Below are positions 13,801-25,081 of a DNA stretch of 64,000 bases, in pieces. The stretch is from the NCBI GenBank assembly GCA_014526335.1, contig JACTAT010000061.1, forward strand, positions 2,351,553 through 2,415,552, in the 5' to 3' direction. Made by a program: the position numbers and the translations under genes. Numbering within the stretch: position 1 is the stretch's first letter; every line of letters begins with the position of its first letter. The stretch is from Chrysaora quinquecirrha. Lineage: Eukaryota > Cnidaria > Scyphozoa > Semaeostomeae > Pelagiidae. The notes under the pieces are model-generated. The model was not told the DNA's origin. It saw only the letters and a list, made by a program, of their open reading frames with translations, and ran no database searches.

Positions 13801-16800
13801 CAGATCCGGGTATCTACGCCTTAATAGGATCAGCGGCCATGTTAGGTAAGTATGTTCTTATGTATTGCCTACTTTATGCATTAAGTTTCATATTAGTAAG
13901 CAGGGGGGTGTAGTTCATTGCTGCAATGAACTATCCCTATTTGTTGACGATCAGTCTGGTTAGATCCTCGTGTCTACGCCTTATTTGTCTCAGCTGACTG
14001 CTATGTTGGATGAGTGACCTGCTACCCCAATCTGGTCAGATCCTGGTATCTACGCCTTGTCAAACTCAGCTGCTATGTTGGGTAAGCAGCTTCCTATGAT
14101 ATCCCTACTTTATTCATCAAGTTCCATATCACGTTACCAGAGGGTGTAGTTTGTTGCTCCAATGAAGTCCCTTCATTTTTCAAATGATCAGACCTGCTAC
14201 CCAGTCTTGTCAGATCCTGGTATCTACGCCTTATTAGGGTCAGCTGCTATGTTAGGTAAGCAGCTTCTTACGATATTCCCTACTTTATGCAGCACGGTAC
14301 ATATTAGTTACCAGAGGGGTCTAATTCATTGCTCCAATGAACTCTCCTCGTTTGACCAAACCTTCAGCCTGTAAATACTATCCATTTCCACCGTCTTCCT
14401 TTAATGATGAACCTTTTATATTGATGTTTTACCAATATTTTTCATGAACGACAAACACTTGAAAAATCTCATTCCATCAATTATGTGACTGTGCATTACT
14501 TTTCAGGTGGTGTAATGCGCATGACTATTAGTCTTTGTGTTATCGTCATGGAGGCAACAGGAGATATAACATACGGCCTACCGCTCATGCTTGCTATTCT
14601 AATTGCCAAATGGGTCGGTGATTTCTTTAACGAGGTTGGTCTCCCTTAGTCATAAATTCTTATATTCTATTCTCTATTGCTGATGGTCGCATTGCTTATC
14701 TTCAATTATCTTCAAGCTAAAGCCTTCTTCATAGAATTTTTTATATTACTGTTGAATAATTTCTAATTTGTTCTTAGGGTATCTACGACATACACATCAA
14801 GCTTGCAGGAGTTCCTTTCTTAGACTGGGAAACACCTCAAATGGCAACACATATACCAATAAAGTAAGAGCATTGCTCTGATATTCTTTATTTTGTTTAT
14901 TTGAGGTCCTGGCCAGACGATTAAACATTGCTTTTCAAAGAACTGAAATTTGTTTCCCAAGCAAAATGTTTTACCGTTTGGCCACATAGTTAAACAATGC
15001 TCGTCAAACAATTTTTCTTGCTTTAAGCAGAAAATGTTTTTTAGAACCATCACGAAACAAATTCTGCCTATTCATGCTTATCAAGCAATGTTTGTGATGT
15101 CGCAAAACGTTCAAACATTTCTTGATGAGCAAATTTCAAATGTTTGACAAATAATGTTTGGTGTTTTGCCGAGGCCACAAATTTTATAGATGATAAGATT
15201 GTTTAGATGATTAGTTTCAACAACCCTATTTGTTTTCAAAGTAGTATCCCTGGGTAGGCATTCTTTAGGTACACATATTTTGAACTGAATACTATTTTCC
15301 TTATCAAGAGACATTATTTATTTTCCAGGGATGTTATGCGAAAGCCTGTTGTTTGTTTTCGCATCGAGGAAAGGGTAAGGTCTAGTATTTGTATTAATCA
15401 GCTATTTCTGTTCACAGTCGAACTGACATAAAGGCATCAATGTCCATAAATAAAGTCATCACTGCCTTGTAGATTTTGAATTCGTAGAAGTCTTTTACCT
15501 TCAGGGTTTAGTTGTTTTTAGCAGATTGACTATACGTCTAGTGGAAGGAGCTGAACATCTTTAGTGGATAGAGCTGAACATCTTTAGCCATACTTAAAAA
15601 CTGTTTTTATCGGACACTCCTTATAGCAAAACGTCAAAAACAGACCGAAATAATGGAGTAATGCGGAATTTATACCATGGTGCGGGTCGATAGTTTACCA
15701 GTCAGAAGCTGAATTGGTGTTGTATTTCGAACACCAATCAGCTCGTGGGATACGGCTTGAAAATAGAATTATAGAATTAATTGAAGAGCCCTAGCGAGAA
15801 AGATATTAATACTATAAGGAGATAGTAAGTCTATAAGGACACCGCAGTTGAGAATACCTGTACTGTGACCAAAAAAAGGATTGGTTTTACTAAGCATGTG
15901 CTTCTTTTCAAGGTTGGTAGAATTGTTGATGTTCTTAAAAACACCGCATCTCATCATAATGGATTTCCAGTGGTTGACAACGTACCTCAAACTCAGGTAA
16001 ACTTTCAACTTTAACCTGGCAAAAAACTTGTTAAAGGTTATGTGTCCATACATAAAGGCATCACTGCCTATAACTCAAACAAAGCGTGTCTGTTAATATA
16101 TGAAGTCTTTGTGTTTATAAGCAAAAAGTCTCTCAGATTTGTTTATGTTAAAGATTCGTGTGTTAGATTCCTTGACTGATTTGAATTGTCCAATCATGAA
16201 ACAGTATATTACTGATTAGTTCACAAGTAGGGTATGTGCATCTATTTATATGGATACAATATCCTTAAGAATAGCCAATAATGTTTCCGCTTTGCATCGC
16301 ACTTTCGAAAATTTGTACAACTCAGGAATTATTTTTCCCCCTTTGCAGGAGGGAGATAGAGCCACTTATGGTACCTTTAGAGGAATAATTCTTCGATCGC
16401 AGCTTATCATTCTATTAAAACAAAAAGTAAGTCGCCACTTTTTTATTTTATTTAACATCAGTCATTTACTCAGCAGGAAGAGTATTGTTCTACAAAACCA
16501 AAGTTTCTGGGCAAATTTAAACCGTAATCTAGCCTCATTACATAAGTCTCAGTTTTTGCAATCATGGTAGTTTTGAGCGACCTATTTATATGAGATTGAT
16601 CATCGTCGAACAAGTCTAACCGTGGCCAAGGAACATTGAACGCATCAAAATAATTAGAATTGCATCTTTCTCAGAAATAGGATTCACACCCTCGCTTGTA
16701 TCAGAGTAGTATACTGAGTATGCTTATATTTTCCAGGTTTTTTATGAAAGAGGACAGTTAAGAAGACATAAGCTAAAGCTGAAAGATTTCAGAGATGCAT

Positions 16801-18217
16801 ATCCGCGATTTCCACCCATCAGAGTAAGCAGATAATTTCTTGATGATTATACTAGTATACAAGATTGTTTATAAATGTGTCTTGTATGTCGTCTGTTGCA
16901 TTCATTTGGTTCTCTGTTTTTTTAGAACATAAATATATCTCAAAGAGAGAGAGACTGTTTTGTGGATCTAAAGCCATTCATGAATCCTGCTCCTTACACA
17001 GTTATGGAGGTAAACACCATCAGGAACTTTCAAAATCGCTATAAAAATCAGGAACTTTTAGGCCCTAGCCAAACAATCTAACATTGTTCGTCAAACATTG
17101 GGAATTTCCTTATCATTCAATGTTTGAAGTGAATATAAGACAATAACAAAAAAGTGTATTAACTCTAAGTTGGCTTTTCTTGTAGCTGCATGCAGTAATA
17201 AAACATGCATACAGTCATTGTAGAACTCAAATGTTTTGCTATGTTGCAAAACATTGCTTGAAAAGCATAATTAAGCAGAATTCTTTGTGCAACGTTTTTG
17301 GAAAAGTCCTAAGCAAAAAGTGTTTGACGAACTTTGCTTTGCAACGTGGCTGCACGGTAAAAACGTTTGCTTTACGAGAGAATTTCAGATTTTTTGACAA
17401 TGTCTGATCGTTTGGCCAGGGCCTGCGACTAATTTTGTTTTGTGTGATTTAAGATAGGAATAAGCGAGTGGATTGGGATCAGGGAAAGGGTTCGTGTGCA
17501 ACCCTTGCTAAGCCTTATGGAATGTAGCGGTGTTCATTCCTCTGTATAACACTTATCTGTCCATGCCATGGATGGTTAGACACTGTAGGTGTACGGGACA
17601 TGGGACATTTCATGATATGAAAGTAACTTTCTTCTGCATTATAGCGGCCTTTTCTGTTTCCTAAGAGGAGTCCAAGTTTGCCTTAGCCGCCATTTTGAAA
17701 GTTCTTAGAGTTATCTCCTCCGCAGAAGCATAGAAATTTTCCTCCGCATAAAAATTCTGTGTCTAACCGCCCATGTCCATACCCTTATAGCTGAAGATTT
17801 CAATTTCTTGTTTTGCAGAATTCATCACTGAACAGAGCTTTTCGATTGTTTAGAGCCCTTGGTCTGAGGCATCTTGTCATTGTCAATGATGCTAACCAGG
17901 TAACTTAGATTATTTACATATTTTATCAGTGCAACGCCTTTCAATGACATGAAACTAGCTCATGCAGGAGCGGCAGCACCACCGCGCGTGATCTTTTTCT
18001 CTTACGCCGCTCGAACTTTTCCTTGCTCCGCGCGAGTTCAAAGTTAAAATTGGTAAAAGTTCAACAAGGTATTTCAGCCTTTCCATCTGAACTCCAAATT
18101 CTTCGTTTTTAGGTAGTGGGAATCGTAACACGAAAAGACTTAGCAAAATATAGAACATGGGCGCACAGGGGACAAATGGGACTTGAAGAGTTAAAAATAT
18201 TGCAACATAATGATTAG
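4889..18217 (+). CDS. CLCN7: H+/Cl- exchange transporter 7 (ClC-7), 23 coding exons
   Basis: Lysosomal 2Cl-/H+ antiporter (CLC family; in vertebrates partnered by OSTM1). Coding exons: 4889-5002, 5685-5777, 6504-6569, 6681-6746, 7142-7274, 7802-7911, 8416-8496, 9484-9724, 10600-10775, 11324-11375, 11729-11789, 11974-12112, 12635-12728, 13625-13845, 14507-14634, 14778-14863, 15329-15374, 15913-15996, 16349-16426, 16737-16823, 16926-17009, 17819-17899, 18113-18217. These give about 808 residues (human 805). Visible motifs are [15 protein letters not shown] (chloride selectivity), [10 protein letters not shown] with gating Glu near residue 243, [14 protein letters not shown] with proton Glu near 310, and GAAWGRLFG. 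Two CBS domains follow, with [34 protein letters not shown] and [14 protein letters not shown]. Exon 14 needs one extra base to keep frame (see findings); all other junctions are phase-consistent. The start is the first ATG in frame after the putative splice site near 4822. Confidence 0.96.
5826..6420. repeat. TCA/ATC trinucleotide array in CLCN7 intron 2
   Basis: About 600 bases made largely of interrupted ATC/TCA repeats. It is open in several frames, which gives long low-complexity His/Ser-rich or Met/Ile-rich ORFs that should not be read as genes. Confidence 0.9.
8534..8902. mobile_element. MITE-like element with long near-perfect terminal inverted repeats (family C)
   Basis: The left end GGCCGGTTTTCCACTAGGCG, continuing AATTTGTTCGCGC, is matched in inverse by the right end GCGCGAACAAATTCGCC, then TAGTGGAAAACCGGC. 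The element is about 370 bp and sits in CLCN7 intron 7. A second CCACTAGGCG motif occurs inside near 8609. It has no transposase-like coding; the ORF across it is open by chance. Confidence 0.8.
8942..9290. repeat. Polypyrimidine CTT/TCT array in CLCN7 intron 7
   Basis: Interrupted TCTTCTACTTCT-type repeat, almost entirely C/T on the plus strand. It ends about 190 bases upstream of the exon starting at 9484. The Leu/Phe/Ser-rich ORF across it is a composition artefact. Confidence 0.9.
9882..10019. mobile_element. Short inverted-repeat element (TAGACTTATTACA ends)
   Basis: The left end TAGACTTATTACA is the inverse of the right end TGTAATAAGTCTA, enclosing about 110 bases. The element is 138 bp, non-coding and in CLCN7 intron 8. 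A half copy is at 2408-2460. Confidence 0.75.
13177..13348 (-). mobile_element. tRNA-derived SINE (family 1), minus orientation
   Basis: Read on the minus strand, it has a tRNA-like head with GGTGGCGTCGTGGTCTAATC (A-box region) and a B-box-like GGGGTTCTAGCC. A body follows with GTCACAACTAGGATCAAGG and a tail ending TTCACCTTCACC. Related copies are at 13446, 25702, 42781, 46155, 46911 and 48070. Confidence 0.75.
13446..13562 (+). mobile_element. tRNA-derived SINE (family 1), 3'-truncated
   Basis: Head GGTGCTGTGGCTTCGTGGCC and B-box-like GGGGCTCGATCCCC, then GTCACAGCGAGGGTCGAAGC. The TTCACCTTCACC tail is missing. It lies about 100 bases after the minus-oriented copy, just before CLCN7 exon 14. 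Confidence 0.75.
13925..14345 (+). repeat. Tandem partial copies of CLCN7 exon 14 and its donor site
   Basis: The last 45 bases of exon 14 and the following intron sequence recur about three times downstream. Copy near 13967: diverged, with an extra inserted sequence and no GT donor. Copy near 14038: [16 protein letters not shown] frame plus GTAAGC. Copy near 14212: [16 protein letters not shown] with an intact GTAAGC donor. The intron block ATTCATTGCTCCAATGAACT also recurs. Confidence 0.8.
14908..15178. repeat. Palindromic CAAACATTG-type repeat (family A), CLCN7 intron 16
   Basis: Begins CCTGGCCAGACGATTAAACA and contains inner variants of GTTTGGCCACATAGTTAAAC and CAAGCAATGTTTGTGATGTC. The right end is a degraded inverse (AATGTTTGGTGTTTTGCCGA). 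It is the same family as 17066-17420, 44225-44325, 53110-53325, 58960-59240 and 63448-63875. Confidence 0.7.
17066..17420. repeat. Palindromic CAAACATTG-type repeat (family A), CLCN7 intron 21
   Basis: Left end CCCTAGCCAAACAATCTAAC and right end TCTGATCGTTTGGCCAGGGC are inverse to each other. The inner part carries several copies of CATTG/CAATG motifs. It is non-coding. Confidence 0.7.
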
Positions 18218-19648
18218 CTAATTTAAGAACAATTTTTGGTAAATTTTTTTCAAAAACTGATCATAGAAAACTTTATTTGTCGGATTATTTTTGTATGAAT
18301 AATTTTGTGATTTTGTAAGTAAAGAGATTGCCTTTGTAAAGGGCAGCCTAGACCATTCGCCACAAGAACTTCGGGTAAGTTCACTTATGTAAGAAACTCA
18401 ATTGAATATCAAATTCATTCCAAAATAAAGACCTGGTTAAACTAGCAGACATCAACATTGTTGCGCGGCACATGTTACCTTGATGTCCTCCAGTTTAGCT
18501 ACCTCGGAAACTATGTAGCGACAATATTCGTAGAGAGGCATCCCAATGTTTCTGGGAGACAACAGAAACATTTCTTGTCTCGGCAACTCAGGGAGCATGT
18601 TTCTCGCCTGTCACTCGCATGTTTAGCCACCCTGGGAGACACGCTAAATACAATAGCGCGCGACATGTCTCCTAGTTTAGCCATAGCTTTACGGTTTTGA
18701 TTTCTCAAAAAGAACTTTGCAAAATTTAATGAAGCTATAGGGTTAGTCTAGACTTAGTATAAGCGGGTGTGTTGGGGGGTTCTTGGAGTTAATCTATAAC
18801 TAGTGTAGTGAGTCTAGCCTTGACCTTAGCATATTTAGCTAGAATAAAGTTTAAGATTAATATATTTCCGCGATTTCGCGAAATTTTGCTGTTAGAAGTA
18901 TGTTTTGTAATAGGTCAATGTGACGTTACGTCTAGAGTGCATCCGATGTTGGCAAGCCCCATGCCAAACCCATTCTTACCCCTTAAACATGCCCCCTTTT
19001 CCTGTGAATAATTACAAGCAGATTGTAGTTAACTTAAAATAAACCAGAATTTATCATTGCTTCATGAAACTAATTCTATTTTTAACTTATTTCGTTACAA
19101 TTTTCGGTAAAATATTTCTATTTAGATATAACTAGAGACTGCATAAATAATGTTTTATCTATTTTTTCAGTTAAGACGACAGGAGTCGAAGTAGCTATCT
19201 AACAAGTATCTACCAAGCATTCATCGAAGTCAGTTATGTGTCCCTTAGACTGGACTTTTCAGATTTTCTTCCAGCGCTACCATCTTCTTGTAGCCTCTTG
19301 TTAAACCCCAGAAAGCTGTTTCTTTTGCTATGCGTGGGTTTCACGAACCATCTTCCAGCTCTGTCATCTTGTTTTAGTCTTTTATTAACTCTGAATCACC
19401 ATCAGTTTTTCATTTCATTTTACGTAAACATGTCCGATTTTCCTTTCTTTCCTTCTTCTAGTGCTACCATCTTTCTCTGGCCCCCTATACTTATCACCAA
19501 ACCCCGTATTCAGATTCACCTTCTGAGCAAAGCCAAAACCACTGAGTATTCTTAGCCATCTCATAGAACACCCTTACTGGTTTGTCATTCTTTCAGCAAT
19601 ATATCTTCAAAGACACACGCTAAATCTTTCCAGCAAAAAATTCAGAGC
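18218..19648. other. Convergent intergenic region between CLCN7 and the CDR2-like gene
   Basis: Contains the CLCN7 3' UTR and poly(A) signal. Around 18460-18690 two related blocks carry a GCGCGGCACATG / GCGCGCGACATG motif, probably an old repeat. A TTTATT at 19381-19386 could be the CDR2-like gene's AATAAA on the minus strand. No further coding sequence recognised. Confidence 0.4.
18424..18429 (+). terminator. CLCN7 polyadenylation signal AATAAA
   Basis: AATAAA lies about 207 bases after the CLCN7 stop codon, the first good candidate on this strand. Confidence 0.5.
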
Positions 19649-22506
19649 TCAGTCACTTTCACTCCGGATCTTAGTGTCCGGATCAAACTCTTTGGTCGCT
19701 TTTAACTTAGCGAAAATCTCAACAAACATCTTTCTAAAGTCCAAATGAACATTTTCATCCACAATACCACACTGTATATTTTCACTACTGTTTGACTTTT
19801 GTTCCGGACTAAGACACTTGTGTTCTGCATCGTGCGCAGAGAAATCCCACGATAACGTCTGTATAGCTCGTTGTACTTTCTGTGCCCTCGATTTTCCCTT
19901 TTCCGTCTCGTCATGATTATCATAATTATCAAGAAGTTTTTCATATCGTTTGACCAAATCGTGATACTGGTTATCCATTTCTGAGAGAACGGACAAATTC
20001 TTCAAAGGCTGGTTTAGTTGCGATACTGACGAAGAAATATGCCGTTTTGTTGCCAGTAACTCAAAAGGTTCACACAAGGGCGAATTGCTTAGTACTTCAT
20101 GCGACGAGGATTTCGCCATGTCGTAATTATTACGCTTCGTGTTTTGAAGCGAGATTCGCGGTACGCTGCTCGTAAACGAAACATCGACGTTCGATGAGTA
20201 TCTATCAGCGAGTTGTTTATATTTTTTCGCTTTTTTCGCGAATGCTTGCCACTCTTCGATTTCAGCTTCTAAACTCGAAAGACGATGTTGCAGAAGTTGG
20301 TTGTCAGTCGAAATATCCTCAATCTCAGCTTTCAACTCTTCTTTTTCAATCGAATCCAAATTCATCTGAACTCTCATATCACGGATTACTTCTTGTGAGC
20401 TTCTGAATTTCTCTTCAAGATGCTCGCATTTTGCCATCAAATCTTGAATTTCCTCATCGTAAGAATCGTTGGCCATCTCCCCCGTCTTTGTCGGTACGGC
20501 CTCCAAAACATCTACACTCCTTTCCTCATTCTCTGAGGTCCTCAGTAGCAGTTTCTCCTCCTCAAAGAGATCGATTTTCAGTTTATAACTCTCGCATTTC
20601 TTCTCGAGTGATTCTATCGTCTCCCAGAGTCGTTTGATCTTACTATTTGCAGCTTTACAGTCGCTTTTTAACTGAGTGTTTGAATCTGCTAATTCGTGGT
20701 TATGAGCTTCAAGATGTTCGTACGCTTTTGTCTGATTCTGCAACGATTCTCTCAATGTCTCAACTTGCTGTTCGAAAAACTAAAACGAAAAGAAGCGACA
20801 ATTTACCTCAGGGTTACGCAACGGGCGCAACCTGAACAGGGCAGCAACTAGGCAAGAAACCATAACTCTAATGCGTATTTGATGGGAATTTGGAAGGAGC
20901 TATGCACGAGGCACATGACGTGGAACTGGTAACCCAAGATGCAGCTTGGACCCCAAGACTTATACCCTCAAACTGATGCAAAAACCCTCGCTATTTCCGC
21001 ATGCTATGGACAGCTATTTATGTCAACCCGGAGTTGACTGTCTGGGTTGGAACGCACAACAGACAAGATTCGATTGCGTTGAAAATAGATCTGCGAAAGT
21101 GAAGTTATTCCGAAGATCGTTTCATCATTATGATGCGGAGGGATCCTGTCGTCGTCACCGGCAGCTCAGAGTAGCATCTGTTTCTTTGAGGCATTTAGAT
21201 AACAAGGGATCGAGTTCGAGTCGAAATACTGTAAGGGTATGCTCAATGGGAAGACCGCAACTTTTGCAAAGCGTTTTGGGGGCAGTTGGAGAAATAGATT
21301 GTGCCCTTATAGCGAAGACAGATGTATGATCCGAAGAATTAGAGTGCCAAGTTGTTTTTTTTTTTACATTTACCTGTGCCTTTAAAATTTCTTCTTCAAT
21401 GTAATCTTGTGAATCCCGTAGTAATAATTCAAGTTCTCTATTTTTCTCTAGAAGAACTTTTCCGATCTCTGCAGCAAGTTCCAAATCTACGAAAAAGTAG
21501 ACACGCACGTTTACTGGAAGAACGCAATGCGGAGGAAAGTGGACCTGCTAAAGGGTAAGAATAAGCTTTGATTTTACTATTTTTCTTTTTCCAAAACCCT
21601 TGAGTAAGCTCCTGAGCTGCCCTTATTTCTGCCAAATGTCATCACGGATTAATTTCTTGACCTGAAGCGACATTTTCTTGCTTTTTCATTCGTTCTCGAA
21701 ACAAGATGTCGGATGAAGAGTTTTCATGCTTTTTTATGATTGTTTTCTATTTGCTGGAGCAAAGCGGCCAGGGCAGAATGCAAAGAATGATGTTGGTATT
21801 ATCTGCATATGTTAGACTATCACTTTTACAAATGCAACAAGCGGCATTAAGGCTCTTTATTCAACAATATTCTGAAGAGCTAAAGTCGGAGAACCCAGAT
21901 TCTTAAATTTAATTCATATCATTCACTAAATGTCGAAAATAGGCAATTTCAAAATAAATACAATTCAAGTTGATGGTGCATTGAGGGTGAAAGAAAGAAA
22001 GAATTCTTCTCAGACGTTACGGTGAATCCTATCGAATCTGTCATCAGAGGTCGAAATGATTGATAGAGACTATTTCAGGGCATCAGGAATTTATGGTCGG
22101 AACTCAACTTAAACAAAAATTATAGCGCATTTAGGAAATTTTAACAATCAGGTAAACGCCTAAATTATTTCCACATCACCTGCATCAAATAAAAACAATA
22201 AACACTCAACAGGTGTCAAAGGGCGACTCTATCTAAACATGGCCTAAGCTTTAGGCCTAAAATTACTCCTCCTTAAAATGTTCCGCTCAGCTCGCTAGTT
22301 TACTCGAAAATTCACCTTCAATAGGCAGAAATAGGTATAATTTGAACCAGAAATTTGAACAAGGGATATCAACTTTGTAACTAACCTAGGTTTGTAATTT
22401 TATCCATTTTTCCTCCGGGATCTAAATCGCCTTGTTTCGTGTCGCCATGTCTTCCTTCTTTTTGGAAATTCTCCGCCAGAAACAAACTTGAATCACCCTC
22501 CATCAT
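19649..22506 (-). CDS. CDR2L: CDR2/CDR2L-like coiled-coil protein, 3 coding exons
   Basis: Homologue of cerebellar degeneration-related protein 2 family (cytoplasmic coiled-coil proteins). Exons 22506-22386, 21486-21374 and 20779-19649 join in consistent phases to 454 residues, the same length as human CDR2. The N-terminus has FLAENFQKEG. Residues 41-60 (DLELAAEIGKVLLEKNREL) match the family signature DLQLAAELGKTLL. A long coiled coil follows from about 55 to 240. The region SEMDNQYHDLVKRYEKLL corresponds to the CDR2 block near its second coiled coil. The C-terminal DFRKMFVEIFAKLKATKEFD matches the conserved end of CDR2. Two adjacent ATGs (22506, 22503) can start the protein. CDR2 and CDR2L cannot be told apart here, so the symbol is provisional. 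A small plus-strand ORF lies in intron 1. Confidence 0.83.
21706..21906 (+). CDS. Small intronless ORF with its own poly(A) signal, inside CDR2-like intron 1
   Basis: A 66-residue ORF starting MSDEEFSCFFMIVFYLLEQS, rich in predicted helix. It contains MQRMMLVLSAYVRLSLLQMQ, which weakly resembles the Sld5/GINS4 helical segment (M-R---VLS-Y-R--L). An AATAAA at 21953-21958 follows the stop by 47 bases. It is antisense to the CDR2-like intron, with no obvious splice sites. It could be a decayed processed copy of a helical protein gene or a genuine micro-ORF. I do not assign a function. Confidence 0.3.
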   Translation: MSDEEFSCFFMIVFYLLEQSGQGRMQRMMLVLSAYVRLSLLQMQQAALRLFIQQYSEELKSENPDS

Positions 22507-23469
22507 CACACCAAAATTTGTCGATTGAAATGGCCTTTTCAAAAACGGATCGAAAGGCTTGAGCACGTTGGGAAATTTGATCCTATAAATCGAAATTAAT
22601 TCATATTTTATGCCTGTTTGCCATATGATTCGATGTCTTACGTCCAACAGTGATTGAAATTTCTTTCATTTCAAACAAATTGTGACGTCATCAAAATAAA
22701 TTGGCATAATCCTCGCAGCTGTTCCGAGAGTCCTTTAGAAAAACGCCCCAGAAAATAGCCATAAATTTTCAATTCCAATGAAATTTTAAAAACGTTTAAT
22801 TCGAATTTAAAACAAAAGCCCTTAGCAAATCTCTTCGAAGAGGAAATTCAATGGTTGGAAATCTCCTACACCAGTAGGTATCCTACGTACTGTGATTTTG
22901 TGGAAACCCTTTGAAATCCGTTTGTTTTTATAGAAATCCCTATGCATTTTTCAAGTGTGAAATTCCCTTTAGCCCTTAGCCTGCCACATCTACCCCTATG
23001 CAATGACCACTCTCATCCATACTCTTTCCTGCTTTGTGCTTTCCCGAGAGGCAATGAGACAAAGTCTGGTATTAATCAGTCACAGATTGATCTTGATTGA
23101 ACCCAAGACTTATCAACCTGAGGGTAAGCACCCTATCACATGGCTCAGTTGATGTTAGCAATACTTAAAGAGTCACAATTTATTTCAGATCTCAAATAAG
23201 CTGGTGGTCTCTACCATGACAGATAAAAGCTGCCAAAATACTGAGAATCTAATTAGTGATGCTACCTTCAACTGTACAGCAAGATATACAGTAAGTTATT
23301 TTTGGATAGTTTACAATAGTAAGGTTAGATCTGGCAATGTGAGGAAACTTTTTGTCTTCATTGCCATATAAATTCTGCAAAACACTTTGAAACAAAAATT
23401 GATTAACAAGTATTAGATACCCTGCTAGCTATATACAGTTTTCACTCATTGATAACTTTCTCTATTGCA

Positions 23470-24573
23470 TTATTCTCTATTCATATACTCCCTAAGATGC
23501 ATCTCCCATCTCTGAGACTTTTTCCTTTTGGCCTCATTTTCCTTTTTATTAAATTTCTTCTGAACCCTTTCCACTTTCTTCACTGGTTGTTTTACTGCAC
23601 TGCTATCATTAGCTCTAAAATGAGTCACTCTTTTCCTGTTATCAGACTTTGCACCAAAGCCCAGCTCTGTCCCTTTTCAAAACAGTTGACACTGGGTTCT
23701 TTGCCCCTTTCCTTTGGCCCAAGACCCTTTTCTTCTGTCCATCCAGTATCTTTCAGAATTCTATATCCGATATTATCACTTGACAAATGATAATAAGATG
23801 GAAGACCCTATCTTTGTATTCTTGAAAGAGATGAGAAGTAGAACTTATATGTTTATCCCTGTCATCTATTCTATATTCCACATCACAAACACTGCATAGT
23901 TCTTATTATTTTCTTCCTCATTCAGCTCTTTTGGAGATATTTTCTCCTTTTTCACGCGTAGTTGAAAAAACAAATCTATAATCACTGTGTTGTCAAATTT
24001 GACTGCAATATCCCATGCACTCATTCCAGCACCATCAACTGGGGAGTAAACAGATGCCCCTTTATTTAGAAGATACTTCACTATATCGATTCTTCCTGCT
24101 GCTGTAGCGCTCATTAATGGGGTCCAGTTATACTGATCTCGTATGTCATGTGAAAATCCCTCGCTTTCGTAAATCTGCCTAAATGAAGCTAAGTCTCCTT
24201 GATGTATAGACCTAAAGAGATTGTTGACTTTACGTTTAAGAGCATTTTGATCTTTTAAATGTTCTCTAGACCTATGATGTGTTTGCTCAGCTCTATCGCA
24301 GTTAGTTTGATGTTTAGCCGAGTCTGAGGTGCATTTATTTCGTCGCCTTGATTTGCTTCTTGAAGTCTGGTTTCTTTCAACACTTATCCCGTCATTATCA
24401 GTTTTGTTTTCATCATAATCATTCGTTATTTCTTCGTAAAATTTTCTAATTCTTACACCATCGTCATGATAATCTCCCTTTTGAATCTGGCGTGACGTCT
24501 TTTCAGCGCCATCGTCGTTATCCTTAGCTCGAACAAAATGATTCAAATACGATAATGACCCGCATTTCTCCAT
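23470..24573 (-). CDS. GPANK1: GPANK1 homologue (ankyrin + G-patch), reading frame broken
   Basis: Homologue of G-patch domain and ankyrin repeat-containing protein 1. The first 235 codons (24573-23866) are open. They have an acidic/basic N-terminus, then KVNNLFRSIHQGDLASFRQI and an ankyrin pair with NWTPLMSATAAGRIDIVKYL. The C-terminal half is recognisable only by changing frame. A C2H2-like segment CSVCDVEY...HISSTSHLF follows the first break near 23890. Then come the G-patch segments GYRILKDTGWTEEKGLGPK and PVSTVLKRDRAGL, then KSDNRKRVTHF. The end LREYMNRE and stop at 23470-23472 resemble the human terminus. At least three frame changes are needed. It is either a young pseudogene or a region with consensus indel errors. 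The order of domains equals GPANK1. Confidence 0.78.
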
Positions 24574-25081
24574 TTATGAAGATGAAAAGTTCTCAAGAAT
24601 CATTTGAGAATAAACTCAAATTTCTTCTTACTTCTGTTCTCAAATAAAATACGACAACTCTCTCTCTCTGTTGTTATTCTGCGAAAAAAGGAACGAAATC
24701 TGCGCCATTTTTAAATTATAACGAGACTTTTTGAAATGAAAAAGAGGCTCGTTTTGGACGAAAATTTTCGTCGAATTCCGAATCTTTCCTCATCTTTTTC
24801 GCGCAGCAAACAGAACTTCCCAACCCTCCATTATTTCCCTGCCTAACCACAAAGGCATGTTAAATCATTGATTCTCTTATTTATTGTCCCTTTTAGTATC
24901 AATATTTCTAAGCAAATACATTAACACTGTTTTTGAAGTAAAATATTTGCTTGAGCTCTCTAAGGAACAATATTTATGGATTTATAGAAAGACAGTAGCT
25001 TAACTTTTCCTACATTTTTGAAGATCATGTTCATTAATCGATCTAATGACAGTAAGATTAACAGAAGTGGGAGCACACGGG

